From Coenobita brevimanus (taxonomy: Eukaryota; Arthropoda; Malacostraca; Decapoda; Coenobitidae), in contig CM064667.1 of NCBI GenBank assembly GCA_032717465.1, forward strand, positions 2,029,981-2,093,980: a stretch of 64,000 bases of DNA, given 5' to 3'. The translations under genes were made by a program, and so were the position numbers. The notes beneath the pieces were generated by a model. It saw nothing but the letters and a program-made list of their open reading frames with translations. It did no database searches and was not told the origin of the DNA. Position 1 is the first letter of the stretch. Every line of letters begins with the position of its first letter. Shown here in pieces: positions 54,235 through 63,722 of the stretch.

Positions 54235-54363
54235 GATCTGGTTAGCCTGTGTTTGAGCCCTATCCCTTTACTTTACAACCTCTAGCCCGGTCTAGAATAA
54301 AGAACCCAAGGCCCGCATCATATCTGAACCCAAGAAGTTGGGTGTGGAATACACTGCATAACA

Positions 54364-54368
54364 ATTCC
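54364..54368. repeat. Target-site duplication of element B, right copy (ATTCC)
   Basis: Matches 40755-40759 exactly. Confidence 0.85.
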
Positions 54369-54899
54369 ATATTTAAACTGGCATGTATTCAAATGCCTCA
54401 TGTCTGAACTTCGCACACGAGTGAGAAGAGACTGAGGGGAGACACATCTGCTCCCTATCGCTGCCCTGAGTCAACTGACGGCTGTAGGACCCCGTGACGT
54501 CATGTGTGGGCTGCTCAAAAATTTGAATCAAGTTTGAGATGACTGTGTATTACTTGAAGTATGATCTTCCCTTACATTCCACCTTCCCTTAGGGACCCCT
54601 TATGATAATACTGTTAACCTACCTATGATATTCTCTTTTAGAATTGTGGATTAATATTATGAAATATATAGGAACTCATTGGTAAAATGATAGCCTCAAG
54701 TGTCATCGTTCAACGAAAAAAAATTACTGAATCAATGTAAAGAATACACATCATTGTAAGGTATAAAAGCATGGGATATTACAGTGTAAGGTGTAGAAAT
54801 GTTACTGGCATTTACTTTCAACCTGTAGCCTACATCGATGATAAGACAACGAATTCATATCAGTTTTTTCCAGGCTGAACACATCAATAATAAAGCATC
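54369..54899. other. AT-rich spacer
   Basis: No gene or repeat recognised. Its last five bases, GCATC, form the left target-site duplication of solo LTR 2. Confidence 0.45.
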
Positions 54900-54900
54900 T

Positions 54901-55659
54901 GAAATACGCATCCCTGTGGGATCCCCCCCCCCTCCAGGACGGAGCTGCAAGCCCACCCCCACCCCAGGAAGACACCATGGAGAGGCAGGTAAAGAGTGTG
55001 TCAGGTCCGATCGAGACGGGCTTAGGTATGCCACTTCCCTACAATCCTCTTTCCCTCAACACGACCAGCAGCAACTACACAGTACCAGCCACCCACATCT
55101 CGACCAGGCCAGCCTTTGCCAGGATCAGGGTGGGACTTGTTTAAGCACAGTCCCAGGCAGCACCGTGGTACCGGCCACTGTCCATGCTGGGGAAGGAGCA
55201 GCCACTGTACGCCCTTCTGCTGCAGCCACACCTGGAGTCAGGCCCGCGATGGCGGCCACTGTACACCCCCTGGACGTGATGGCCACTGTACTCATGTTGG
55301 CTGACGAGCCAGGGAGAGGTAGAACCGTGGCTTCGGCCACTGTTCACGTCGGGGAGGAAGCGGCCACTGTACGCCCCTCATCTACCTCCACCTCCTACGG
55401 CAGCAGCACCGAGGTATCAGCCACTGTCAGTACTGGGAAGGGAGCTGCCACTGTATGCTCCTCGGCTGTTACCTGCCGGGTTGGCAGAACCGCGACATCG
55501 GCCACTGTTCACATTGGGGAGGGAGCGGCCACTGTACACCCCTCATCTGTCCCCGCCTCCTCCGGGAGCAGCACTGCAGTATTGGCCACTGTCCATACTG
55601 GGGAAGGAGAGCCACTGTATGCCCTTCTGCTGCTGCCCTCAGGGTTTGTGGAACCGTGA
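54901..55659 (+). CDS. LTR-encoded ORF in solo LTR 2, first part (about 253 codons)
   Basis: Open from LTR base 2 (GAA ATA CGC, reading EIRIPVGSPPPPGRSC). It carries repeated ATVHxGEGAATVxPSS-type peptides and ends GFVEP. A one-base length difference near 55605, where a repeat unit reads GAAGGAGAGCC, moves the remaining coding sequence to another frame. The function is unknown. Confidence 0.55.
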   Translation, partial: EIRIPVGSPPPPGRSCKPTPTPGRHHGEAGKECVRSDRDGLRYATSLQSSFPQHDQQQLHSTSHPHLDQASLCQDQGGTCLSTVPGSTVVPATVHAGEGAATVRPSAAATPGVRPAMAATVHPLDVMATVLMLADEPGRGRTVASATVHVGEEAATVRPSSTSTSYGSSTEVSATVSTGKGAATVCSSAVTCRVGRTATSATVHIGEGAATVHPSSVPASSGSSTAVLATVHTGEGEPLYALLLLPSGFVEP

Positions 55660-55706
55660 CGTCGGCCACTGTCCACATCGGGGAAGGGTCGGCCACTATA
55701 CACCCT
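55171..55706 (+). repeat. Motif array of solo LTR 2: CGGCCACTGT, 14 copies
   Basis: GCCACTGT with minor variants occurs about 14 times in 535 bp. Two contexts alternate: GCGGCCACTGTACRCCC and TCGGCCACTGTYCACATYGGGG. It lies in the same LTR third as the other arrays but has an unrelated sequence. Confidence 0.9.
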
Positions 55707-56270
55707 TCATCTACAGCCCCTAGGGTCTACCCATCGGAGGAAGTCCCTGGGACGGCCCACGCACCAACTGGAGGCCATGCGGGACACCCCTTTACCTCTC
55801 CCCACAAGTGTGATTCCCAGGAGAAGCTGCCATTCGAGGAGTGGTGGCAGGGCCCGATCACAGAGGAGGGGATCCACGCCCTTTGGATTGCCCCTGGACG
55901 ACACCCGGCCCTGACGGACCCCACCCGGAAGGGACGCCGCAGACGACTTTTGATGGCACCCCAGTCTAGTGGTTACCTCAGCCCCCAGCCACCCAGGGAC
56001 GTCCCCCGGACACCAGGGCAGAACCTCCCGGGTCCCTTTCACCGGCAGCTCTCTGCCCAGAGCAGGAGACAGCAGGAACAACTCCTGGCCCTGTTCGGCC
56101 CCAGCCCCAAGGGCCACTCACCAGGTCGAGGCTCCACCAGGAGTGAGGCTCCCTGTACCCCGGAGCACAACCACGCCCAGGCTATGACGCCTCCTGCAGT
56201 AGTCCCATGCCCCTTATGGGAAAGCACGCCCAAGGGCCAGCCCCTTACACCCAGGCGCCACCTTGCTTGA
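55600..56270 (+). pseudogene. C-terminal part of the LTR ORF in solo LTR 2
   Basis: The frame from 55455 becomes the meaningful one after about 55605. It encodes the last ATVHIGEG repeats, LPFEEWWQGPITEEG (55833-55872), LSPQPPRDVPRTPGQ, QQEQLLALFGPSPKGHSPGR (LFGPSP at 56091-56108), VVPCPLWESTPKGQP and ends TPRRHLA at 56270. These blocks appear in the same order in solo LTR 1, element B and, in part, element A. Confidence 0.65.
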
Positions 56271-56658
56271 ACCCAGGTTTCAGCAGCCCAAGAAACCCCC
56301 TAGTGCAACCCCAGTGTCACACCAGAGAACAGAAACTGACAGTGCCTGTGTTGTGTGTTTGTCCTCAGAGCAGTGATACAGTGAAGACTGATGATGATTA
56401 TATCTAAAGACAGTGGTACCTTAATATACAGGGCGAGTTACTTAAGTTGGGAACCCAGGAACAATACACAAGGACTGTGAGGAGAAAGGAGTACATGGAC
56501 TGTGTCTTCAACTCCTGTGTATTATTGGTGTATATTGTTGACTGATGGTAATCACATTTGTATGTATAGTGTGCTGTAAATACTGTCTCTCAAAGCCTGT
56601 CACTGTACTTATGCCTTGTATTGTATATGACTGTATGTGTATTGTAAGGAAGTCGAGT

Positions 56659-56676
56659 TAAGGCAATATATGTGTA
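56659..56676 (+). promoter_or_regulatory. TATA-like core of solo LTR 2
   Basis: TAAGGCAATATATGTGTA, followed by AAGGTAGCCTGCCGGG and TTTTTATGCCCTGTTCCTCTT, the last part identical to solo LTR 1. Confidence 0.5.
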
Positions 56677-56808
56677 AAGGTAGCCTGCCGGGTTTTTATG
56701 CCCTGTTCCTCTTATAGTGTGTTCTACTTCCGGTCTCGAAAGAGGACCCTGCTTTACAGCTAAGTGTTCTTAGGGCGAGAAGTCGACCTAAAAACACCTA
56801 GCATAACA

Positions 56809-57858
56809 ACATCAGTGCTGTCCTTGCTTCATATGACACACCCCTACTAGATTTGTTCAATATGTCATATGCGGACAGTGAATTGCCCACATCCTGGAAG
56901 AGTGCAGTCATAAGGGGACTTTCAGGTGTTGTCAGCTACCTAGTTTATGAGCCCTAACTCGGTCCTAGACCTGAAAAAGTAACATAACTATTGTGACTGT
57001 ACGATATGTCTGGATAAACTTACAAAAGTTAGCAACACAATAGACCATTAAAGTCATTAAAATACTCGTTGATAAAAAATATCACACCCATGAATGAATA
57101 CTTTTGACTGGCTATATTGCATATTCGTAAATTGGGCTTCCATCTGGCAATCCCTTACACACAGTCATGTCGTTGTTTTACTGATGAGTTCAGTGCAACT
57201 GGCTTTCATATCTATATTCTTATCGTCATTTTGGGTAAGAATAGTGCTTTCTTGAAGCTTGTCATAGCCGTAGTTTTCTGAAATTTAATATTTGCCAAAT
57301 ACCGCCACTTGACATCTGTTTCCATACTTTATAGGTGACCGTCCCCACGGTGGGATAAAACAGCTCACTTTTCGCTAGTTGTCGGTGAAGGCAGATGTAC
57401 ATACGGTTCATTTACTTAACCATTGTGGCAATTAACCAAGATTTAGAAGTCCAATATTTGCATGATTCGTATGATGTAGCCTGCCTTGATTTATACAATG
57501 AGGGAAAAAAAGACAGTTACAAGTTAGCCTAGAGTGTGTGCTGCTACCTGAGTGTGATTAAGCTATTTCTTTCACTCTGAGACGTAAATAATTTTATTCT
57601 TTATTCCGACGACTTTGTTCAGCTCAGGGGAGACTGAACTGGTTGATGATACAGCTTCATTATCCCCTTCAGTATGAGTATTCTAAATGGTAAAATCGTT
57701 TGGCGGCAAGAATAAAACTATGTGTTATGCAATGTATTCTGTGCCCGACTCCTCAGGTCCGGATACAGTGCGGGCCTTGGGTTCTTTATTCCTGACCGGG
57801 CTAGAGTATGCAGACAAGGAGGTAGGGCTCAAGCACAGACTGACCGAGTGTGCACGTA
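56809..57858. other. Unassigned sequence
   Basis: No gene, RNA or repeat is supported. A 74-residue frame at 57687-57911 has no recognisable motif and overlaps the direct repeat below. Confidence 0.4.
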
Positions 57859-58137
57859 TATTAAGCACAAATCTGTCTTCATATATTATTATAGCTCTAA
57901 CCTGGGATTAAAAAAGGGGGGGGGGGAATGATAGTCCCCTCACACACACAACCTTATGTAAAAATGTGCTGTACATAATCACTGTAGTCCATATACCATA
58001 TACAACATTTATTTGTACAAAACACACCTACAGTATTTGCATGACCACCTTCTACCTATGGTCAATAAATAAAACGTTAGCCAGTGATGATATGATGGAT
58101 GTTGGAAGCAGTGAGTTGGGGAGCTTGGATAAGAGGG
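57859..58137. repeat. Direct repeat, left copy (partner at 63723-64000)
   Basis: From TTAAGCACAAATCTGTC onward this matches 63723-64000 almost base for base, including a G-run, AATGATAGTCCCCTCAC and TTGGGGAGCTTGGATAAG. The copies start 5,864 bp apart. The right copy is cut by the window end, so the repeat's true length is unknown. It could be a dispersed repeat or a segmental duplication. Confidence 0.9.
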
Positions 58138-58267
58138 AGAGTGGATTGCTGCAGCCTGGTAGGAAGAGAGAAACTGTGTTACTAGAGTAATGAACAGAAT
58201 ATCTACTTAGGAAGAGATGTAATGAAGTTAACTGACGGCAATATGGGCCCTAGTGTTTTAGTACAGC

Positions 58268-58397
58268 ATGAAAAACATCATATTATAAAGATCAGCATGA
58301 TGGTAATATTTCTTATTGTGCTGATCATAAATAAATGATCATCAGCACAAGAAATATTGCCATGATATTCATCATCTTTATCAATATGATGTTTTTC
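58268..58397. repeat. 130-bp imperfect palindrome (hairpin)
   Basis: AAAAACATCATATT at the left pairs with AATATGATGTTTTT at the right, and internally AATATTTCTTATTGTGCTGATCAT pairs with ATGATCATCAGCACAAGAAATATT around an AAATAA loop near 58331. Arms are about 60 bases with few mismatches. It looks like a small MITE-type or foldback repeat. Confidence 0.85.
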
Positions 58398-58984
58398 CTG
58401 CTGTCGTAGTCCCAGGCTTCTCTGAAGGTGAACCAGTGAACTACAAGCTCTTATCTTGCAGTCAATCCTCCTCCTGTCAGGGGATAACAAGACTGGGTAC
58501 ATGGTTATATCAGTGCCACTGCATGAAGGCATCCCTCTATACCATCTGGATACAACAAAATAACAAAATCCTGCTTAGATGCTTTCTGGTTCTGGATCCC
58601 ACCTGATCTTTTGGTGGAGTTAGGGTAGTAAGGATGAAAAAAACAATAATAGTAATCATCTCAACCCTAACTGAAAAAATTATTGGGTGAGTGGTAGGAT
58701 TGGGGGAGGAGGGTTGACTAAGGCCCATATTCTCCTCAGTTGCAGAAACTGCCTAACATCTATCTTAAGTGATTATTCTGCTATTACGCCTTACTATCCT
58801 CTCGAGTCATTTAAATTATTACAATACCTCCATACTCAGCATACATGACATACCATACAAACTGATAGTAACCAGCCCTATCCAAAAACAATTAGGAAAG
58901 GAAAAGATGCCAGGCAGCTTCCTTAGCTGACAAGAATATGGCCCTAAGAGTTACAATAATACATCTAATGCTATTTTGTTCTCT
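58398..58984. other. Unassigned sequence
   Basis: No gene supported. Minus-strand frames (58278-58532, 58537-58728) have no motif. Confidence 0.4.
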
Positions 58985-59120
58985 ACACAGGCAGCTGGAG
59001 GTACTCAGTGCCAACGAGGCAATGGTTACCAGCCTCACTTGCCCACCCCACAGATGTAACCCTTACAGTGTCCATCCAGCTGGAGCACCTTAACCCACTA
59101 AACCACCACCCACCATAGCA
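58985..59120 (-). mobile_element. tRNA-derived SINE, diverged copy
   Basis: On the minus strand GGTGGTTTAGTGGGTTAAGGTGC (A-box region) and GGGTTACATCTG (B-box region), then CAAGTGAGGCTGGTAACC. It matches the better copies at 61424-61640 and 63040-63260 in the same order. The 3' part is missing or diverged. Confidence 0.6.
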
Positions 59121-59520
59121 AATGACACGGCATATAGCAAACCTTTTCACTTGTCACTCAGGGGGACATCATGAGAGAGAGAGATACAGAGAGATAGAGA
59201 GAGAATACATCAAAGAGACAGGGAAGGATGGGGACATCAAGTTAAGAGAGGAGGGATGGGGACTACAAGTAGATGGAGTGGTGGTGGTAAGGCTAGGAAC
59301 AACATCAAGGAGAGAGGGAGATGGGGACTACATCAAAAGAGGGGAGGAGGGGACTAAATCAGGAATAACAGAGAGGAGAAGGGGAGGCACTACACTGGAT
59401 GGGGGAAGAGAGAGGGGCACTATCAAGTGGGAGGTGGGGGATGGGGTTAGGATAGAGAAAAGGGGGCAAGGGAAAGAGGATGACCACCCTCACCTTCCAC
59501 TATTATAATTATTATTTTAT
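59121..59520. repeat. Purine-rich stretch with short (GA)n
   Basis: GAGA/GGGGA-rich plus strand. The 128-residue Arg/Gly/Glu-rich frame at 59122-59508 follows from this composition. Confidence 0.6.
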
Positions 59521-59674
59521 GATAAATACGGTATTGTACAACCACCATTACTACCAATGTTACAACTTTCACAAACAAGACAAATGATAAAGAAAGAATA
59601 ATTTTTAATCAGCTGGACATAAAATGTATTTTACTTAAAATAAAAACAACTGTAACATTCAGTATATTATTTAC

Positions 59675-59799
59675 CTTCGGTATCAAGAAGGGTGAGTATG
59701 AAGGCACACTTAGGTGTCAACTGGCAGTCTGTCTCACCCTTAACGTAGTAGATCACTTGTCCTCGCACCTCTGTTGTGAATGGGATCAAATGATTAACT
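59675..59799 (-). other. Candidate internal host exon (125 bp), unrecognised
   Basis: On the minus strand a pyrimidine-rich tract and CCAAGCAG (acceptor AG at 59801-59800) precede 41 open codons, followed by GAAG|GTAAAT (donor GT at 59674-59673). The peptide includes IPFTTEVRGQVIYYVKG and CQLTPKCAFILTLLD, balanced in composition with two Cys, unlike the low-complexity frames around it. The phase requires two bases from an upstream exon. No family was named. If real, a host gene spans this end of the window on the minus strand. Confidence 0.45.

Positions 59800-60689
<890 letters not shown>

Positions 60690-60752
<63 letters not shown>
60690..60752. repeat. (GA)n microsatellite
   Basis: About 30 GA units followed by a GGA-rich tail. 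Confidence 0.97.
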
Positions 60753-60755
<3 letters not shown>

Positions 60756-60944
60756 AGGAGGAGGAGGAGGAAGAGGAAGAGGCTGGCACAGGAAGGAAAA
60801 ACACTGACAACTGTTACTGAAAAGTTACCAGTAAAGAAGTGTCAATTCTAAGATCAGTTGATAAAAAATGTTCATTATGTGGGTACCAACAAAATATTAT
60901 TCCTGACCCTTTCAATATGATGTCTTTAAAATATTTATTTGCTT

Positions 60945-61270
60945 TATCCACAGACAATTTACATTAACTGTAATTTACTTTGAAGATAGCACTGTACTAG
61001 CAGTGTCTTGGCTAAAAGAAGTTGTCTCAGTTCAATAAAACTGTTGGAACAAATATTTAACTAAAAAATGCACCATTACCATACTGAAAGGTTTAGATTC
61101 AACCACAAAATATTATCCACAGACAATTTAAATTGACTGTATTTAAAAACAGAGTATACTTGCATCTTGGCTGTAGGTGGTTCATCACAATTCAGTAAAA
61201 TTGTTAGAAGAATGAATTATAAAAATGTAGAATATTGTACATCATCATACTGAAAGGTTTAATGGGTCCA
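60945..61270. repeat. Degenerate direct repeat, period about 160 bp
   Basis: TCCACAGACAATTTACATTAACTGTA at about 60948 recurs as TCCACAGACAATTTAAATTGACTGTA at about 61116. Both are followed by a CTTGGCT...TCAGTAAAA/TCAATAAAA stretch and CATACTGAAAGGTTTA. A third partial copy (TCTTGGCTGTAGGT) is near 61405. Confidence 0.75.
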
Positions 61271-61317
61271 AAGCACAAAAGGTTAAACTTCAGTAGTTTC
61301 TTTAAATACACACTCAC

Positions 61318-61386
61318 TCTTGTCAGATTATTTACTTCAGCATTATAGGAACCTCCAGTGATGAAGTGTATGAAAGCCACATTTAA
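61318..61386 (-). other. Weak candidate host exon (69 bp)
   Basis: On the minus strand a TAG acceptor (61388-61387) precedes exactly 23 open codons ending AGA, followed by a strong donor GTGAGT. The peptide includes VAFIHFITGGSYNAEVNNL and looks natural. The acceptor lacks a good pyrimidine tract, and its phase (0) does not connect directly to the candidate exon at 59675-59799, which needs a two-base carry-over. Confidence 0.25.
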
Positions 61387-61423
61387 CTACTCTAGTTATC
61401 TCTTGAAATCTTGGCTGTAGGTA

Positions 61424-61640
61424 AAAAAAAAAAAAAATCTAATCTACTGCTGCCCCATGAGGGTAGGAGCCCGGGGCTAGGGAAGCTGGTCCTGACATTT
61501 AAGATAAGAGTGACCAGCCTCACTCATCCCCGAGTGGCATTATGTGAGCAATAAACCCCAACCACTCCTTGGATATAAACCTTAACCGGCTCAATCCGAC
61601 TGGAGCACCTTAATTACCCACTAAAACACCAGGTACCATA
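61424..61640 (-). mobile_element. tRNA-derived SINE
   Basis: In sense TTTTAGTGGGTAATTAAGGTGC (A-box-like), GGTTTATATCC (B-box-like), then CACTCGGGGATGAGTGAGGC and GGTCACTCTTATCTTAAATG, ending CATGGGGCAGCAGTAG and a homopolymer. It is an inverted copy of 63040-63260 at about 80-85 percent by eye. Together the pair could fold into a hairpin in RNA. Confidence 0.7.
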
Positions 61641-61675
61641 ATTTGGTCATATGGTTACCATCCACCTATAATGCC

Positions 61676-61692
61676 ATATATATATATATATA
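61676..61692. repeat. (TA)n microsatellite
   Basis: About eight TA units. Confidence 0.9.
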
Positions 61693-61989
61693 AGGCAGTT
61701 TAAACAAAAATAAAAGTTATGTCTAAATCACAAACAAATTTAACATATGACCTATCATCAACATCATCATCATCTGGACCTCCTTTCTCACCCAAGGGCA
61801 GGGTGAGGAGTAGTACCGTCCAGACAGCCCAAATTTACCAAGTCCAATAGGCCACGCCTCCATTCACTCACCATTCAAGCCCACAGAATCCTGGCTGTAT
61901 CTGATACACAAAAACATTCACCACGTTCTGTAGCTTCACATAAACGTATCCGATAGAGAAACTTCATGTTAAAAAAGGGTGCCAGATCC

Positions 61990-62235
61990 CTGATCAGGCA
62001 CATCTCACAATATTCATCCAGCCAGCTCGATCTGTTGTCAGTCCCCTAGCCTTACCGACTTCCAAACCTCTATTCCTCAAACACTCATCCACCATATCTC
62101 TCCATCTTCTCCTTGGCCTACCTCGCCTCCTCCCTCCTGCAAATTCGCTCAGATATACCTTTTTCACCACTCTTTTGTTATCGATTATCTCCACATGACC
62201 ATACCATCTCAGTACACTCTCTTTGATTCTGGTGA
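61990..62235 (-). mobile_element. LINE C-terminal fragment
   Basis: The minus frame 61994-62194 with its upstream extension reads SVLRWYGHVEIIDNKRVVKK, then FAGGRRRGRPRRRWRDMV and a Cys/Arg tail. This is the terminal W(Y/F)GHV-GRP-RRRW motif of LINE proteins, similar in kind to 2839-3174 and 9745-9933 but a separate fragment. Confidence 0.75.
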
Positions 62236-62439
62236 CCTTTAATAATGCATATTATGTATTGTAATGGATGCATAAAGATCCCAAGACAAGCTATTGGAAG
62301 TGAAATCACATCCTCAAACTCCTGACTCTGGCTACTGATTGCATACAGCAACTATAAACACAAGTAACCTTTATGGTTTTAGGCTGCTGGCAATACACAG
62401 GAATAATTTAACTTACAATTGCAACAAGCCTTAATCCTG

Positions 62440-62620
62440 TATGAGGTGACCAGAAACAAACTGCTTCCACACTGCCCTGTCCTTTGGCTGCCCTCTCTCC
62501 AACTCATATCCTCCATTTATCTTTACAATTCATCCTCCCATCTTATCCCTGGTCTCCCCCTCCACCTCATGCACAGTCTCTTGTTCTTCATCCTCCCCAC
62601 ATGGTTAGTAATCTGTGTTC
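62440..62620 (-). mobile_element. Diverged LINE 3' fragment
   Basis: On the minus strand the frame gives NHVGRMKNKRLCMRW and GRPGIRWEDEL, resembling the distal LINE C-terminus at 8790-9070. It is short and degenerate. Confidence 0.5.
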
Positions 62621-62633
62621 TTGATTAACCCAC

Positions 62634-62960
62634 CAGGTCACACAAAGTTATTCCAAACATGTTACAAAATTCCAGGATACTTGATACCTTAATTTTGTCG
62701 CAATCGTGGCAATGTCTGAGGTTATACACCGGCAAGTATTTGTAATGGTGCCTACCTATATAAGAGCAGGAACAAGCCAGAGTCAGGTCACACAAAGTTA
62801 TTCCTAACATGTCTCCTCCATCCTTCTTTCCTTCCATCCTCTTCTGTCTTCCTTTACTTCATTGTTTCCTTGTCCTTCTGCCTACGGGTAACTTTACACT
62901 CCCTCTTGTGTCTTTCTTTACTTCATTCTTTCCTCTTCCTTCTGCCTGTGGGTGACTCTA
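62634..62960. repeat. Direct repeats
   Basis: CAGGTCACACAAAGTTATTCC recurs at about 62634 and 62785. A CTTTACTTCATT...TCCTTCTGCCT...GGGT(A/G)ACT stretch recurs at about 62850 and 62918. No gene. Confidence 0.7.
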
Positions 62961-63039
62961 CATTGAGTGACAACCCAAATGGTTTCCTGTACATCAGGAA
63001 ACCATTGACTACACTGGATGGTAAATATATAGCCAAATT

Positions 63040-63260
63040 TTGTCACCTGGTGGTTTAGTGAGTAATTATTGCACTCCAATCGGATTGAGCCGGTGAAGGT
63101 TTATATCCAAGGGGTGGTTGGGGTTGACTGTTCATGTAATACCACTCAGGGATGAGTGAGACTGGTCACTCTCATCTTAAATGTCAGGACCAACTGCCTA
63201 GCCCCGGGGCTCCTATGCTTCTCATGGGGCAATGTAGAATTGGATGATGAATGGATGGAT
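63040..63260 (+). mobile_element. tRNA-derived SINE with (ATGG)n tail
   Basis: CTGGTGGTTTAGTGAGTAAT (A-box-like), GGTTTATATCC (B-box-like), CCACTCAGGGATGAGTGAGAC, CTCATCTTAAATGTCAGGACC, CATGGGGCAATG, then a GATGAATGGATGGATGG tail. It is an inverted partner of 61424-61640. Confidence 0.72.
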
Positions 63261-63722
63261 GGATCTCGTTACAAGAATGGTACGGTACAGTGAAAATGGA
63301 AAAGGTGTTAATTTTAGGCTAAGTTAGATTAACAACTGTAGTGTAATAATAGTTGTGCACTGAGACAAACTATTATTCTGACATTTTTTGAAGCCTTTGT
63401 GGATCTATTTTACATTGACTTATTCAGGCCATCACAAGAAACTAATGGGAAACTGTCTGGCTTTAGCAGTGTTGTGTCTGAAAGCAAACATTTTATGTCC
63501 CACCGTGAATGGCCTCGGTAAAAATTCAATGTGATGTGGTTAAAAGCTGCTTTATTTTTGCCAGCACACATCAGTGACTTAGTATGAATTTACTACTTGT
63601 AATAGCTTTAGACAATTGTCCTCCTGATGCAATGGATAATAGATATTGACATAATGGAGCATTTAGAAAAAGATCCACTGACCCAGCTCTACTCATGTCT
63701 GTGTCTAAGAAACATGCTGAGC
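63261..63722. other. Unassigned sequence
   Basis: No gene or repeat recognised. Confidence 0.4.

Larger units (their letters stand above)
40760..54363 (+). mobile_element. Ty3/Gypsy retrotransposon 'element B' with nested LINE
   Basis: 5' LTR 40760-46595 (interrupted), primer-binding site, gag, protease, RT-RNase H-integrase, unknown domain, 3' LTR 51785-54363, with ATTCC on both sides. Without the 3.3-kb LINE it is about 10.3 kb. Gag, protease and pol align with element A at the protein level but carry many stops and frameshifts. It is therefore an older, dead insertion of a sister family. Confidence 0.93.
51785..54363 (+). repeat. Element B 3' LTR (2,579 bp)
   Basis: TGAAATACCCACCCGG to CTGCATAACA, followed by ATTCC. 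Uninterrupted counterpart of the split 5' LTR. A clear polypurine tract is not seen upstream (CGCGACGGTGG instead), which suggests decay. The TATA-like core is at 54217-54234 and AATAAA at about 54296. Confidence 0.93.
54900..56808 (+). mobile_element. Solo LTR 2 (1,909 bp)
   Basis: TGAAATACGCATCCC to CACCTAGCATAACA, flanked by GCATC (54895-54899) and ACATC (56809-56813), identical at four of five bases. No internal genes. The first bases match element B and the end matches solo LTR 1. The TATA-like core is at 56659-56676. It is interpreted as the product of LTR-LTR recombination. Confidence 0.88.

Noticed and set aside
57687..57911. 74-residue ORF as a host gene
   Set aside because: It has no motif, overlaps the direct repeat and changes frame content at the repeat boundary.
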